From contig NZ_JAOWCB010000007.1 in the NCBI RefSeq assembly GCF_026420845.1, positions 1 through 64,000 on the forward strand: a stretch of DNA of 64,000 nucleotides, read 5' to 3'. The notes under the pieces are model-generated. The model ran no database searches. It saw only the letters and a program-made list of their open reading frames with translations, and was not told the origin of the DNA. The first letter of the stretch is position 1. Every line of letters begins with the position of its first letter. Both the position numbers and the translations under genes were made by a program. Shown here piece after piece: positions 42,621 to 60,458 of the stretch. This DNA comes from Streptomyces sp. PR69 (lineage in GTDB: Bacteria > Actinomycetota > Actinomycetes > Streptomycetales > Streptomycetaceae).

Positions 42621-45600
42621 TTGGCCGCCTCGCGCAACGCCTCGACCGCGAATACGAACAACGGCGCAAGCACCGCCCCGCTGCGCATCTCCTTTGCAAA
42701 GATCAAGGAGCCCCTCGAGGTTCCGAACCTCCTCGCGCTGCAGACCGAGAGCTTTGACTGGCTGCTCGGCAACGCCGCATGGAAGGCTCGTGTCGAGGCG
42801 GCTCTGGAGTCCGGACAGGACGTCCCCACCAAGTCCGGTCTGGAGGAGATCTTCGAGGAGATCTCCCCGATCGAGGACTTCTCCGGGTCGATGTCGCTGA
42901 CCTTCCGCGACCACCGCTTCGAGCCTCCGAAGAACTCGATCGACGAGTGCAAGGAGCGCGACTTCACCTACGCCGCGCCGCTCTTCGTCACGGCCGAGTT
43001 CACGAACAACGAGACCGGCGAGATCAAGTCCCAGACGGTCTTCATGGGCGACTTCCCGCTCATGACCAACAAGGGCACCTTCGTCATCAACGGCACCGAG
43101 CGTGTCGTGGTGTCGCAGCTCGTCCGCTCGCCGGGTGTCTACTTCGACTCCTCCATCGACAAGACGTCCGACAAGGACATCTTCACGGCCAAGATCATCC
43201 CCTCCCGGGGCGCCTGGCTGGAGATGGAGATCGACAAGCGCGACATGGTCGGCGTCCGCATCGACCGCAAGCGCAAGCAGTCCGTCACCGTGCTGCTCAA
43301 GGCCCTCGGCTGGACCACCGAGCAGATCCTTGAGGAGTTCGGCGACTACGAGTCCATGCGCGCCACCCTGGAGAAGGACCACACCCAGGGCCAGGACGAC
43401 GCGCTGCTCGACATCTACCGCAAGCTGCGCCCGGGCGAGCCCCCCACGCGCGAGGCCGCGCAGACGCTGCTTGAGAACCTCTACTTCAACCCCAAGCGCT
43501 ACGACCTGGCGAAGGTCGGCCGCTACAAGGTCAACAAGAAGCTCGGCGCGGACGAGCCGCTGGACGCCGGCGTGCTCACCGTCGACGACATCATCGCCAC
43601 CATCAAGTACCTGGTGAAGCTGCACGCCGGCGAGGTCGAGACGGTCGGCGAGAGCGGCACCCAGATCGTCGTCGAGACCGACGACATCGACCACTTCGGC
43701 AACCGCCGTCTGCGCAATGTCGGCGAGCTCATCCAGAACCAGGTCCGCACGGGTCTGGCCCGGATGGAGCGCGTCGTGCGGGAGCGCATGACCACCCAGG
43801 ACGTCGAGGCGATCACGCCGCAGACCCTGATCAACATCCGGCCGGTCGTCGCCTCCATCAAGGAGTTCTTCGGCACCAGCCAGCTGTCCCAGTTCATGGA
43901 CCAGAACAACCCGCTGTCGGGGCTCACCCACAAGCGCCGGCTGTCGGCGCTCGGCCCGGGTGGTCTCTCCCGTGAGCGGGCCGGCTTCGAGGTCCGTGAC
44001 GTGCACCCCTCGCACTACGGCCGCATGTGCCCGATCGAGACGCCGGAAGGCCCGAACATCGGTCTGATCGGCTCGCTCGCCTCGTACGGCCGGGTCAACG
44101 CCTTCGGCTTTGTCGAGACGCCGTACCGCAAGGTCGTCGACGGCCAGGTCACCGACGAGGTGGACTACCTGACCGCCGATGAAGAGGACCGCTTCGTCAT
44201 CGCGCAGGCCAACGCCCCGCTGACCGAGGACCTCCGGTTCGCCGAGAACCGCGTGCTGGTCCGCCGCCGCGGCGGCGAGGTCGACTACGTCGGCGCCGGC
44301 GACGTGGACTACATGGACGTCTCGCCGCGCCAGATGGTGTCGGTCGCCACGGCCATGATCCCGTTCCTTGAGCACGACGACGCCAACCGTGCCCTCATGG
44401 GCGCGAACATGATGCGCCAGGCCGTTCCGCTCATCAAGGCGGAGGCCCCGCTCGTCGGCACCGGCATGGAGTACCGCTGTGCCACCGACGCCGGCGACGT
44501 CATCAAGGCGGAGAAGGACGGTGTGATCCAGGAGGTCTCGGCCGACTACATCACCGTCGCCAACGACGACGGCACGTACACCACGTACCGCGTCGCCAAG
44601 TTCTCCCGCTCCAACCAGGGCACGTCGGTCAACCAGAAGGTGATCGTCTCCGAGGGCGACCGGGTTGTCGAGGGCCAGGTCCTCGCCGACGGCCCGGCCA
44701 CCCAGCACGGCGAGATGGCGCTCGGCAAGAACCTGCTCGTCGCCTTTATGCCGTGGGAGGGCCACAACTACGAGGACGCGATCATCCTGTCGCAGCGCCT
44801 CGTCCAGGACGACGTGCTGTCCTCGATCCACATCGAGGAGCACGAGGTCGACGCCCGTGACACCAAGCTGGGCCCCGAGGAGATCACCCGGGACATCCCG
44901 AACGTCTCCGAGGAGGTCCTCGCCGACCTCGACGAGCGCGGCATCATCCGCATCGGCGCCGAGGTCGTCGCGGGCGACATCCTGGTCGGCAAGGTCACCC
45001 CGAAGGGTGAGACCGAGCTGACCCCGGAGGAGCGCCTGCTCCGCGCGATCTTCGGTGAGAAGGCGCGTGAGGTCCGCGACACCTCGCTGAAGGTGCCGCA
45101 CGGCGAGACCGGCAAGGTCATCGGCGTCCGCGTCTTCGACCGCGAGGAGGGCGACGAGCTGCCGCCCGGCGTGAACCAGCTGGTCCGCGTCTACGTGGCG
45201 CAGAAGCGCAAGATCACCGACGGTGACAAGCTCGCCGGCCGCCACGGCAACAAGGGCGTCATCTCCAAGATTCTGCCGATCGAGGACATGCCGTTCCTGG
45301 AGGACGGCACCCCGGTCGACATCATCCTCAACCCGCTGGGTGTGCCGTCCCGAATGAACCCGGGACAGGTGCTGGAGATCCACCTCGGCTGGCTCGCCAG
45401 CCAGGGCTGGGACGTCTCCGGTCTCGCCGACGAGTGGGCCCAGCGACTGCAGCACATCGGCGCCGACCAGGTCGAGCCGCGCACCAATGTCGCGACCCCG
45501 GTCTTCGACGGCGCCCGTGAGGACGAGCTGGCCGGTCTGCTGGAGCACACCGTGCCCAACCGCGACGGTGACCGCATGGTCCTGCCGTCCGGCAAGGCGC

Positions 45601-46106
45601 GGCTGTTCGACGGCCGCTCCGGTGAGCCGTTCCCGGACCCGATCTCCGTCGGGTACATGTACATCCTCAAGCTCCACCACCTGGTCGACGACAAGCTGCA
45701 CGCCCGTTCGACCGGCCCGTACTCGATGATCACCCAGCAGCCGCTGGGTGGTAAGGCCCAGTTCGGTGGCCAGCGCTTCGGTGAGATGGAGGTGTGGGCG
45801 CTGGAGGCATACGGCGCCGCCTACGCCCTCCAGGAGCTGCTGACCATCAAGTCCGACGACGTCACCGGCCGCGTGAAGGTCTACGAGGCCATCGTCAAGG
45901 GCGAGAACATCCCGGAGCCCGGCATCCCCGAGTCCTTCAAGGTGCTCATCAAGGAGATGCAGTCCCTGTGCCTCAACGTGGAGGTGCTCTCGTCGGACGG
46001 TATGTCCATCGAGATGCGCGACACCGACGAGGACGTCTTCCGCGCTGCGGAGGAGCTCGGAATCGACCTGTCCCGGCGCGAGCCGAGCAGCGTCGAAGAG
46101 GTCTGA
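42621..46106 (+). CDS. rpoB: DNA-directed RNA polymerase subunit beta
   Basis: 1161 residues. The TTG at 42621 (giving [12 protein letters not shown]) follows GGAAGGA and gives the Streptomyces length; an ATG at 42534 would add 29 unrelated residues. The rifampicin region reads [20 protein letters not shown] with [20 protein letters not shown]: wild-type Asp, His and Ser at the common resistance sites. The C-terminal active-centre segments [20 protein letters not shown] and the [20 protein letters not shown] motif are present. Confidence 0.98.
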   Translation: MAASRNASTANTNNGASTAPLRISFAKIKEPLEVPNLLALQTESFDWLLGNAAWKARVEAALESGQDVPTKSGLEEIFEEISPIEDFSGSMSLTFRDHRFEPPKNSIDECKERDFTYAAPLFVTAEFTNNETGEIKSQTVFMGDFPLMTNKGTFVINGTERVVVSQLVRSPGVYFDSSIDKTSDKDIFTAKIIPSRGAWLEMEIDKRDMVGVRIDRKRKQSVTVLLKALGWTTEQILEEFGDYESMRATLEKDHTQGQDDALLDIYRKLRPGEPPTREAAQTLLENLYFNPKRYDLAKVGRYKVNKKLGADEPLDAGVLTVDDIIATIKYLVKLHAGEVETVGESGTQIVVETDDIDHFGNRRLRNVGELIQNQVRTGLARMERVVRERMTTQDVEAITPQTLINIRPVVASIKEFFGTSQLSQFMDQNNPLSGLTHKRRLSALGPGGLSRERAGFEVRDVHPSHYGRMCPIETPEGPNIGLIGSLASYGRVNAFGFVETPYRKVVDGQVTDEVDYLTADEEDRFVIAQANAPLTEDLRFAENRVLVRRRGGEVDYVGAGDVDYMDVSPRQMVSVATAMIPFLEHDDANRALMGANMMRQAVPLIKAEAPLVGTGMEYRCATDAGDVIKAEKDGVIQEVSADYITVANDDGTYTTYRVAKFSRSNQGTSVNQKVIVSEGDRVVEGQVLADGPATQHGEMALGKNLLVAFMPWEGHNYEDAIILSQRLVQDDVLSSIHIEEHEVDARDTKLGPEEITRDIPNVSEEVLADLDERGIIRIGAEVVAGDILVGKVTPKGETELTPEERLLRAIFGEKAREVRDTSLKVPHGETGKVIGVRVFDREEGDELPPGVNQLVRVYVAQKRKITDGDKLAGRHGNKGVISKILPIEDMPFLEDGTPVDIILNPLGVPSRMNPGQVLEIHLGWLASQGWDVSGLADEWAQRLQHIGADQVEPRTNVATPVFDGAREDELAGLLEHTVPNRDGDRMVLPSGKARLFDGRSGEPFPDPISVGYMYILKLHHLVDDKLHARSTGPYSMITQQPLGGKAQFGGQRFGEMEVWALEAYGAAYALQELLTIKSDDVTGRVKVYEAIVKGENIPEPGIPESFKVLIKEMQSLCLNVEVLSSDGMSIEMRDTDEDVFRAAEELGIDLSRREPSSVEEV

Positions 46107-46202
46107 CGGGCCTGGCCGGGGCTCTCCCCCATGAGAGCCCCGGCCGGCCCCGGGCCCGTACAGACCATTGATTGACACGACCCTGAGAGGGATTGACGCA
46201 TA

Positions 46203-50114
<3,912 letters not shown>

Positions 50115-50130
50115 GGCGTACGTCTGAGCG

Positions 50131-50163
50131 AAGGGCGGGCATCCTGGGTGGGTGCCCGCCCTT
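50131..50163. terminator. Terminator after rpoC
   Basis: AAGGGCGGGCA pairs perfectly with TGCCCGCCCTT around an 11-base loop, 16 bases after the rpoC stop. Confidence 0.85.
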
Positions 50164-50673
50164 TGGCGTTGGGTGGGTCCGGGGTGCGGGCGGAGCGTTT
50201 CCCCCACCCCACCCCTCCCCGCAACCAGGGACTCCGCCCCTGCACCCCGTGAGCCAGGGGCTTTGCCCTGGCGCCTGCGGGCCTGCGGTCCGGAGCTTTG
50301 GTGGCTTGGCCGCTGTTCGGCCGGCTTGTGCGGCGGCGTGGAGCTTTGGCCGGGCCGGCCGATCGCGGGCCATCCGCCCGGCGTGGTCCGGATGGCTGTA
50401 CTGCCCGGCGGGACGCCGCCGGCTGGGGCGCGGCGCGGGGCGATGTGGTACAGGGGCTCAGGGCGCGGGCCGAGCGGGTGCAGGGGCGGTAGCCCCTGGC
50501 CGTCCGGAAGCAGGCCGTGGCCGTGACCGGGTGCCCGCCGCAGGCTCAGGCGGCAGCTCGGCTGCCGTCCGTTCCCGCCGGGCCGGGGGCTTCCGGCCCA
50601 TGTCCACCCGCGGGCCGCCTGTCCGCCGGGAGGGCGCCCCGCGTCCGAGAGTTCCCGCGCGTGGGCATTTGTT
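50164..50673. other. Non-coding GC-rich spacer between rpoC and rpsL
   Basis: About 510 bases of low-complexity GC-rich sequence with short internal repeats (for example CAACCAGGGACTCCGCCCCTG and GAGCCAGGGGCTTTGCCCTG, which are stem-like). No frame looks protein-like on either strand. Its style resembles the spacer after murB. Confidence 0.6.
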
Positions 50674-50702
50674 TTGACCGAAGGGAATGCGGTAGGTACG
50701 CT
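50674..50702 (+). promoter_or_regulatory. Vegetative promoter of the rpsL operon
   Basis: TTGACC (50674-50679) and TACGCT (50697-50702) are separated by 17 bases, a good HrdB-type promoter. The transcript would have a leader of about 185 bases before rpsL. Confidence 0.7.
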
Positions 50703-50895
50703 CAGACCTTGTGCCTGGGGTGTGCCTTGGCTCGTGTGCGTGTCTACAGCCGCACGGCGGGCCTCGATCGGCCACCGCAATCCGCCACTTCCGCCGCCAT
50801 CGGCGGCGGCGGGCAGGATTCGACACACCCGACCGCGTGGGTCGGCGACGTTCCAGGTTAGCTTTACTACACGGCACACAGAAACCGGAGAAGTA

Positions 50896-51267
50896 GTGCC
50901 TACGATCCAGCAGCTGGTCCGGAAGGGCCGGCAGGACAAGGTCGAGAAGAACAAGACGCCCGCACTCGAGGGTTCCCCTCAGCGCCGCGGCGTCTGCACG
51001 CGTGTGTTCACGACCACCCCGAAGAAGCCGAACTCGGCCCTCCGCAAGGTCGCGCGTGTGCGTCTGACCTCCGGCATCGAGGTCACGGCCTACATTCCGG
51101 GTGAGGGACACAACCTGCAGGAGCACTCCATCGTGCTCGTGCGTGGTGGCCGTGTGAAGGACCTGCCGGGTGTTCGCTACAAGATCATCCGCGGTTCGCT
51201 TGACACCCAGGGTGTCAAGAACCGCAAGCAGGCCCGCAGCCGCTACGGCGCCAAGAAGGAGAAGTAA
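50896..51267 (+). CDS. rpsL: 30S ribosomal protein S12
   Basis: 123 residues, [20 protein letters not shown]. The decoding loops read [17 protein letters not shown] (Lys43 present) and [13 protein letters not shown] (Lys88 present), so the streptomycin-resistance positions are wild type. GTG start with GGAG upstream. First gene of the str operon rpsL-rpsG-fusA-tuf. Confidence 0.98.
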   Translation: MPTIQQLVRKGRQDKVEKNKTPALEGSPQRRGVCTRVFTTTPKKPNSALRKVARVRLTSGIEVTAYIPGEGHNLQEHSIVLVRGGRVKDLPGVRYKIIRGSLDTQGVKNRKQARSRYGAKKEK

Positions 51268-51269
51268 GA

Positions 51270-51740
51270 ATGCCTCGTAAGGGCCCCGCCCCGAAGCGCC
51301 CGGTCATCATCGACCCGGTTTACGGTTCTCCTCTGGTGACCTCGCTGATCAACAAGATCCTGCTCAACGGCAAGCGGTCCACCGCTGAGCGCATCGTGTA
51401 CGGCGCCATGGAAGGCCTCCGCGAGAAGACCGGCAACGACCCGGTCATCACGCTGAAGCGCGCCCTCGAGAACGTCAAGCCGGCGCTCGAGGTGAAGTCC
51501 CGCCGTGTCGGTGGCGCCACCTACCAGGTCCCGGTCGAGGTCAAGCCCGGCCGCGCCTCCACTCTCGCGCTGCGCTGGCTCGTGGGCTACTCCCGCGCCC
51601 GTCGTGAGAAGACCATGACCGAGCGCCTGATGAACGAGCTGCTGGACGCCTCGAACGGCCTCGGCGCCTCGGTCAAGAAGCGCGAGGACACGCACAAGAT
51701 GGCCGAGTCCAACAAGGCCTTCGCGCACTACCGCTGGTAG
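51270..51740 (+). CDS. rpsG: 30S ribosomal protein S7
   Basis: 156 residues, [20 protein letters not shown] with the rRNA-binding [20 protein letters not shown] and [14 protein letters not shown] segments. Two bases separate it from rpsL. S7 nucleates assembly of the 30S head and represses the str operon in E. coli. Confidence 0.98.
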   Translation: MPRKGPAPKRPVIIDPVYGSPLVTSLINKILLNGKRSTAERIVYGAMEGLREKTGNDPVITLKRALENVKPALEVKSRRVGGATYQVPVEVKPGRASTLALRWLVGYSRARREKTMTERLMNELLDASNGLGASVKKREDTHKMAESNKAFAHYRW

Positions 51741-51779
51741 TCGCTACCCCATCGAGAACCGAGAGAAGACTGAAGCCTT

Positions 51780-53909
<2,130 letters not shown>

Positions 53910-53954
53910 CTCACCCGAGTACACGCTTTAGGCTTATCACCGGCAGGCCTCAAG

Positions 53955-53988
53955 GGGGCATTCCCTCCGGATCCGGAGGGAATGCCCC
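53955..53988. terminator. 34-nt perfect palindrome between fusA and tuf
   Basis: GGGGCATTCCCTCCGGA is followed at once by its exact reverse complement. It may partly terminate the operon ahead of tuf, which in Streptomyces has its own promoter in this spacer. Confidence 0.8.
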
Positions 53989-54064
53989 GGGCCCCGGCAT
54001 CCCAGCAAAGATCACCTGGCGCCGATGAGTAAGGCGTACAGAACCACTCCACAGGAGGACCCCA

Positions 54065-55258
<1,194 letters not shown>

Positions 55259-55292
55259 GTCTCTTGACTGTCTTCAGGGCCTGAAGCCTTTT

Positions 55293-55328
55293 CGGAGGGC
55301 CCCGCACCGTGAGGTGCGGGGCCCTCCG
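55293..55328. terminator. Terminator after tuf
   Basis: CGGAGGGCCCCGCACC, loop GTGA, then GGTGCGGGGCCCTCCG: a 16-bp perfect stem between the convergent tuf and PIG-L genes, usable from both sides. Confidence 0.9.
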
Positions 55329-55359
55329 TGCGTCTATAGCTCAGCCGGTCGCGGGCGCG

Positions 55360-57534
55360 TTAAGGCGACCAGCTCCACGGCTGTGCGTCCGGGCCCATGC
55401 CGACGACTGCCGGCCCGGCGTGGCCCAGGTGCAGCGCCGCTCCGTCCAGCGCGACCGGCCCCGTCGTGCGGACGGCCGGCGTGCCGCCCGTGTGGAGCTG
55501 GAGCCGGCCGTCCAGTCCGCGGCCCAGCAGGACGGGGCGGCCCGCGCGCCCGGGGGCGGCGACAACCGGCCCGTACCCGTCGAAGCGGACGCCGGGCAGC
55601 TCTCCGCCGTCCGTCCGTACCGCCGTCAGCCGCGGGGAGGCGGAGCCGCGCCCGTCGTCCGGGGACTTCGGCTGCCAGGGCCGCTCGGTGCGGAAGTACA
55701 GCTGTACGCCGCCGTCGCGGGAGGGCGCCGCGGCGGGAGCGTCGACGGGCGCGGGCAGCGGCCCGGTCTTCTGGAGTGTCAGGGTCCGCCCGGGGGCTGC
55801 CTGCGCCCAGTGCCGTACGCTCTGCCGGCCAGCGGCGAAGAGATGGATCCGCCCCGCGCCGTCCAGGGCCGTCGACAGACCGTCCTGGATGTCGCCGCCG
55901 CCCGGGAGCGCCCGCCAGCCGCTCCAGGAGCCGTCCGCCTCCCGCACCCGGGTGCTCACTCCCTTGTCGGCGTTGCGTACGAAGAGATGGACGCGGCCGT
56001 CCGGGGCCGTCACCGCGGCCGGCACGCCGATGCGCCGTCCGCGGTCGTCGCCGTGCTCCGGATTGCCGAGGCCCCGCCAGGCGAGGAACGGCCCGCCGGG
56101 GGAGCGCTGCTCCAGCAGCACGATCTCCCGCCGGTTGGGCCCGCTGTGCCCGTTGACCGCGGAGAAGCGCAGCCCGAACAGCAGCTGCCGGCCGTCCGCC
56201 AGGGTCGCGGAGCCGAGAGCGGGGGCGAGCGGCCCGCCGCCCAGATCCCGGGGGGCCTCCCACCGGCCGCCGCCGGGCTCGCGCTCCCGCCACCGTACGA
56301 CGCGCAGGCCCAGCACCCCGTACGCCGAGAGCCGCCCGTCCGGGTCGGCCGCGAGGCGGATTCGCGGTCCCGGGTAGCGGTGGCGGGTGGAGCGCACCCA
56401 GCCCTTCCAGTTCGTCAGCGGCCGGTCGCCGCCCACGTTGTAGTCGCCGCAGCCGCTTGCGTTCCCGCACTCCCAGTCGGGCGAACCGCCGTACGGCACC
56501 AGATGCGACGCCTTCTCCTTCAGCACGCTCTCCGGCAGGTTCTTCGGCCAGTGCCGGTTGTAGTAGCCGCGGAACGCGGTCGCGGTGAACGCGGGCACCT
56601 CGCCGCCGTCCCGCGTCTCCTCCGCCACCCAGCGCACCATCGCCGCCCAGCTGAAACAGGCGGCCGCGGTGTGGTCGCCGTGGTCGGAGTAGCCGCGCTG
56701 CTCGCTGTCCCTCTTACGGGTGGTCTCGTCGCTGTGCTGGATGTCCGGGTCGGGGTCCAGCGTCTGGATCACGGTCGGCCGGTAGCGCGCCATCAGCCCG
56801 ACGAGCACGTCGATCAGCTGGTCGTAGTCGTAGGTTCCCGTCCGGCGCAGCGGGGAGTCGGCGGCGGCGAAGGTGCTCAGTCCGCCGGCCGCGCGGTCGT
56901 TCCACAGGGCGGGCAGCGCCATACGGCGGCGGAGCGTGTGCATCGACAGATTGAGGAACACCAGCTCGACCCGGCGGGGGCCGTTCGTCAGCATGTTGAT
57001 CTCCGCGCGGTGGCCGCCGCGCAGGGAGGTCACGCTCTTGGCCCAGTCGGTGAACCGGTCGAGACCGAGCAGTTCGGCGTAGGCCTGGCGCAGCCCCTGG
57101 TGCCGGGCGGAGGAGTACGCGGCCCGGTCGGCGGGCACGTCGTCGCGGCCGGGGATGTGGTTCTTGCCGTTGTGCTCGCCCGCGGTGACATAGACGCTGA
57201 CGAGGGGGACCCCGGCGTCGAGCAGCTGCCGGGTGTCCGGGTTCATGAAGTACAGATCGTCGTCCGGGTGGGCCAGGATCTGCATCAGCTGCGCCCGCCG
57301 GGCGTGGGCTACGGGCATCCCGGGCGCGGGGTCCGCGGCCGGCCCGGTCCGCCGCGGCCGCGGCACCGAACACCCTGCCGCGGCTGCGGCGACGGCGGCG
57401 GCCCCCGCGATGAAGGCCCGCCGCCGGGGGCCGGTGCGGCCAGCCGGTATGCGCCTCTCGGGTTCGCGCCCGGCTGGTATGCGCCCCTCTGGTACGCGCC
57501 CGGAGGCAGGCGTGCGGGCAGCTCTGTCGTTCAC
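55360..57534 (-). CDS. Tat-exported PIG-L family deacetylase with propeller-like C-terminus
   Basis: About 724 residues. GPRRRAFIAGAAAVAAAAAGC is a twin-arginine signal ending in a lipobox-like Cys. The PIG-L deacetylase domain follows: zinc motif LAHPDDDLYFMN and, further on, HxxH in GYSDHGDHTAAA. The C-terminal 400 residues contain repeated blade-like units (DGRVHLFVRNADKG, GAGRIHLFAAGRQ, DGGVQLYFRTER), as in lectin-type propellers. Inference: a surface enzyme acting on N-acetyl sugars. The start is uncertain (GTG 57534 chosen; ATG 57609 possible). The pre-signal region repeats RIPAGR. Confidence 0.85.
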   Translation of the reverse strand: MNDRAARTPASGRVPEGRIPAGREPERRIPAGRTGPRRRAFIAGAAAVAAAAAGCSVPRPRRTGPAADPAPGMPVAHARRAQLMQILAHPDDDLYFMNPDTRQLLDAGVPLVSVYVTAGEHNGKNHIPGRDDVPADRAAYSSARHQGLRQAYAELLGLDRFTDWAKSVTSLRGGHRAEINMLTNGPRRVELVFLNLSMHTLRRRMALPALWNDRAAGGLSTFAAADSPLRRTGTYDYDQLIDVLVGLMARYRPTVIQTLDPDPDIQHSDETTRKRDSEQRGYSDHGDHTAAACFSWAAMVRWVAEETRDGGEVPAFTATAFRGYYNRHWPKNLPESVLKEKASHLVPYGGSPDWECGNASGCGDYNVGGDRPLTNWKGWVRSTRHRYPGPRIRLAADPDGRLSAYGVLGLRVVRWREREPGGGRWEAPRDLGGGPLAPALGSATLADGRQLLFGLRFSAVNGHSGPNRREIVLLEQRSPGGPFLAWRGLGNPEHGDDRGRRIGVPAAVTAPDGRVHLFVRNADKGVSTRVREADGSWSGWRALPGGGDIQDGLSTALDGAGRIHLFAAGRQSVRHWAQAAPGRTLTLQKTGPLPAPVDAPAAAPSRDGGVQLYFRTERPWQPKSPDDGRGSASPRLTAVRTDGGELPGVRFDGYGPVVAAPGRAGRPVLLGRGLDGRLQLHTGGTPAVRTTGPVALDGAALHLGHAGPAVVGMGPDAQPWSWSP

Positions 57535-57701
57535 CTGTCGTGTGCTCCGTCCGCTTCCCCCGCAGCGGACGGGCGTGCCGCCCCCGGCTGCGTGCTCTGC
57601 TCTCCTCATGGCACGTGGAACGGGCTGGTCAGCGCAGCGTTCCGCGATCAGCTAGACGGGGATCGGGGGGCCGGGGTTGCCCTGGACGAGGCGTTTCGGT
57701 T

Positions 57702-60455
57702 TCAGCGGAGCGTCGGGACCTCGCCCCCTGCCGCCCAGGTCAGCGTCGTGCCGGTCAGGCCCCTGAGCCAGGGCGCGGCGAGCCGGGACAGCGTGGCCTC
57801 GTCCGGGGGAGCGGCGCCGAGGCCGATCGCGTACTGATGTCCTTCCGCGGTCACGGCGAAGGGGCGGGGCCAGGCGTGGGCGTCGGTCACGCCCGCGTCC
57901 TCCAGAGCGGTCAGCAGCGCGCGCAGACGACCGCGGACGCGGCCCTCCTCCGGGCCTGCCGGCGCCGTCAGCACCGCCCACGCTGCGTGGCGGCGGTGCA
58001 GCGGGGGAGGGGAGAGCAGCTCGGGGCGCGGATCGGAGCCGTCCGCGAGCGCCGTGTCCACCAGCTCCCATGCGCGGTACAGCTCCTGGGCCAGCAGATC
58101 CCGCAGGGACGCGGTGAGCTGGTCCGTGCAGGAACGCACCGGGGCCGTCGGGGTGGTCACCGGGTGCTCGCGCCAGTCCCGGACCGCCCAGGCGGCGAAG
58201 AAGTCGCGGAGCAGTTCGAGGGCCGGACGGTCCCCGGACTCCCGCACCGTGCGGGCCGCCAGCAGCGACCACACAAGGCCCGGCAGACCCCCGAAGGATG
58301 CCGTGTCCAGCCCGCGGGCGCGCGCCCAGGACTTCACCTCGCGCGCCAGCCCGGTGAACGGGGTCCTGTGCGGCCCGGCCAGCTCCAGCACCGCGTCCGC
58401 GTCGCTCACCGCGCTCAGCGCGACCGCCGCCGCCTCGCCGAGCTCCGCGCGCCGGGACACCGCTTCCCGCGGCGGCAGCGCGCCCGTCGCCACGATTGCC
58501 AGGTCCACCCCGAGGCCGTCCACCCGCAGCCGCAGACCGGGCACGCGTGCGCCGACGACCTCGCGGACGTCGGCCGCTTCCGGCAGAGCGGCCGTCAGCC
58601 GGGCCCGTACGGCGTCGACAGAGGGGGCGTCCGGCAGCGCGGCCACCAGGTCCAGATCCGCGTCCGGCAGTGCGCAGTCCATCCGGCGGGAGCCCGCCAT
58701 ATGGACGCGGCCTTCCGGAAGGGCGTCGCCGATCCGCCGTGCGGTGTCGGCGGCGTGCGGGAACGGCCCGCCAGAGGGTGCTGCCGCGGCCCTCTCCCAG
58801 ACGGCCTCTCCCGTGCCCAGCCGCACCCTGGCCCGTACCTCCATCGGCTCCGCGCCCCGCCGCGACAGCAGCACCACCTCGCCGACCCGCGCGGTCATCC
58901 GGCCCAGCCGGGAGGCGCACTCCTCGATCAGCGCATGCGGCTCGCGCGTACGGCCCAGGCTCAGATGCGGGGTGAAGCCCCTGCGGCGGCCCCGGCAGCG
59001 CGGAAAGCGCTGCTCCAGCGCCCGGCGCAGAGCCGCCCACGGTTCCCCGCCCGCGGCCGCCGGGTCCAGCCAGACCGTGGCGTAGTCGCGCTGGCCGAAG
59101 CTGTGGACGCCGTCCAGGACGCAGTCGAAGGGGTCGACGGCGGAGGCGGCCGCGGCGAGCAGCGGAACCGCCGCCTCGAAGTCCGCCTCCGGGACAAAGC
59201 CGAACAGCAGATTCACATGCGGCGGCCACCGTCCGATCTGCGGGTCGTGGTCCCGGCGGACCGCCTGGACGGGGGGCCACAGCCCGTCCGGCGGCAGCCA
59301 CGCCACCGCCGTCCTGGCCGTCGGCGCCGCGTCGAGAACGCCCGCGGGCCCCTCGCCGTCCAGGCTCAGATCCGCCTCCACGCCGTAGTGGTCGGAGATG
59401 AAGAGACCGGATTCGGACGGGCGGTCGCCCAGCAGCGCCGCCCCGTCCACCCGGATCTCCCCGCCCGCCCGCACCAGCACCCGGTCCAGCCGGGAGGCCA
59501 CGCCGGACAGCGAGGAGACGGCGGCCAGCGGATTGGCCGCCGGGTCGAACGTCGGCGTCCGGTCGTCCGGGCCGTGCACCTCGCTCCAGGCGTCCCGCAT
59601 GCCGAGCGTCGTCTCCACGGCGTCCCCGCCGTCGTTGAAGTCGCCCAGCACCACCAGATCGCCCTCGACGCCCGCCAGCCCCTCCGCGATCCGCACCAGC
59701 TCCGACTCCCGGCGCGCCGCGCCGTGCTCGGAGTGGTCGCTGGTCAGATGGGTGGCGGCGATGACCAGCGGGCCCGCGGCCGTCTCCACCGCCAGGGCGG
59801 TCAGGGCCTTGTGCGGGCCCAGCACATGCAGCCCCGCCTCCCGGACCGGCAGCCGGCTGAGCAGCAGCAGCCCGCAGTCGTCCACCTCGGGGCCGTACGG
59901 GTCCGTGCCCAGCGTGTACGCCTCGCGCACCCAGCTCTCCCGCAGCAGCATCGCCAGCAGCTCGTCCTCGACCTCCTCCAGGGCGATGACGTCGGCGTCG
60001 GCGTCGCGCAGCGCGGCCAGCAGCAGCGGCCGCCGCCGCGCGGTGTCGACGCGGTCGGGGTCGTACCGGTCCCACAGGGTGTTCCAGGTCAGCACGCGCA
60101 GCCCCGCGGTCGCCGGTGTGCCGCGCGGGGTCTCGGCGGGGGCCCACGCCGTGCCGTTCCACGCGTACACGGCCCGCGCCTCGAAGAAGGGGGACCGCAG
60201 CCGCCTGGGGTCCCGTACCCGTCCCGCGTCCGTGGCGTCGATCCGGTCCACGCCCGAGGGGCGGTCCCACACCAGCTCGCCGTCCGCCTCGAAGAACAGC
60301 ACCCGGTGCCACGGGATGTCCCCGCCCGGTGTGAACGCGGTCAGCGGTATCCGCTTGGGCGGGGCGGCGCGCTGGGCGACGCCGATGACGAACCGGGCCG
60401 GGTCGAAGCGCGCGTCCCAGCGGACGCGGTGGTAGATCTCCTCGCTGGTACGCAT
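57702..60455 (-). CDS. Four-domain RNA-repair protein: MJ1316/DUF504 + EEP nuclease + 2H phosphoesterase + nucleotidyltransferase
   Basis: 917 residues. (1) 1-75: MJ1316/DUF504-like domain ([20 protein letters not shown] ... IPWHRVLFF), proposed to recognise RNA 2',3'-cyclic ends. (2) 118-370: endonuclease/exonuclease/phosphatase fold with [22 protein letters not shown] and SDHYG. (3) about 400-550: 2H phosphoesterase with PHVNLLFGF (His413) and PHLSLGRT (His497). (4) about 575-870: poly(A)-polymerase-like nucleotidyltransferase with [16 protein letters not shown] (588-603) and a third Asp in [10 protein letters not shown]. It starts three bases after the ligase stop, so the two are an operon. 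Activities are inferred from motifs. Confidence 0.87.
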   Translation of the reverse strand: MRTSEEIYHRVRWDARFDPARFVIGVAQRAAPPKRIPLTAFTPGGDIPWHRVLFFEADGELVWDRPSGVDRIDATDAGRVRDPRRLRSPFFEARAVYAWNGTAWAPAETPRGTPATAGLRVLTWNTLWDRYDPDRVDTARRRPLLLAALRDADADVIALEEVEDELLAMLLRESWVREAYTLGTDPYGPEVDDCGLLLLSRLPVREAGLHVLGPHKALTALAVETAAGPLVIAATHLTSDHSEHGAARRESELVRIAEGLAGVEGDLVVLGDFNDGGDAVETTLGMRDAWSEVHGPDDRTPTFDPAANPLAAVSSLSGVASRLDRVLVRAGGEIRVDGAALLGDRPSESGLFISDHYGVEADLSLDGEGPAGVLDAAPTARTAVAWLPPDGLWPPVQAVRRDHDPQIGRWPPHVNLLFGFVPEADFEAAVPLLAAAASAVDPFDCVLDGVHSFGQRDYATVWLDPAAAGGEPWAALRRALEQRFPRCRGRRRGFTPHLSLGRTREPHALIEECASRLGRMTARVGEVVLLSRRGAEPMEVRARVRLGTGEAVWERAAAAPSGGPFPHAADTARRIGDALPEGRVHMAGSRRMDCALPDADLDLVAALPDAPSVDAVRARLTAALPEAADVREVVGARVPGLRLRVDGLGVDLAIVATGALPPREAVSRRAELGEAAAVALSAVSDADAVLELAGPHRTPFTGLAREVKSWARARGLDTASFGGLPGLVWSLLAARTVRESGDRPALELLRDFFAAWAVRDWREHPVTTPTAPVRSCTDQLTASLRDLLAQELYRAWELVDTALADGSDPRPELLSPPPLHRRHAAWAVLTAPAGPEEGRVRGRLRALLTALEDAGVTDAHAWPRPFAVTAEGHQYAIGLGAAPPDEATLSRLAAPWLRGLTGTTLTWAAGGEVPTLR

Positions 60456-60458
60456 CGC

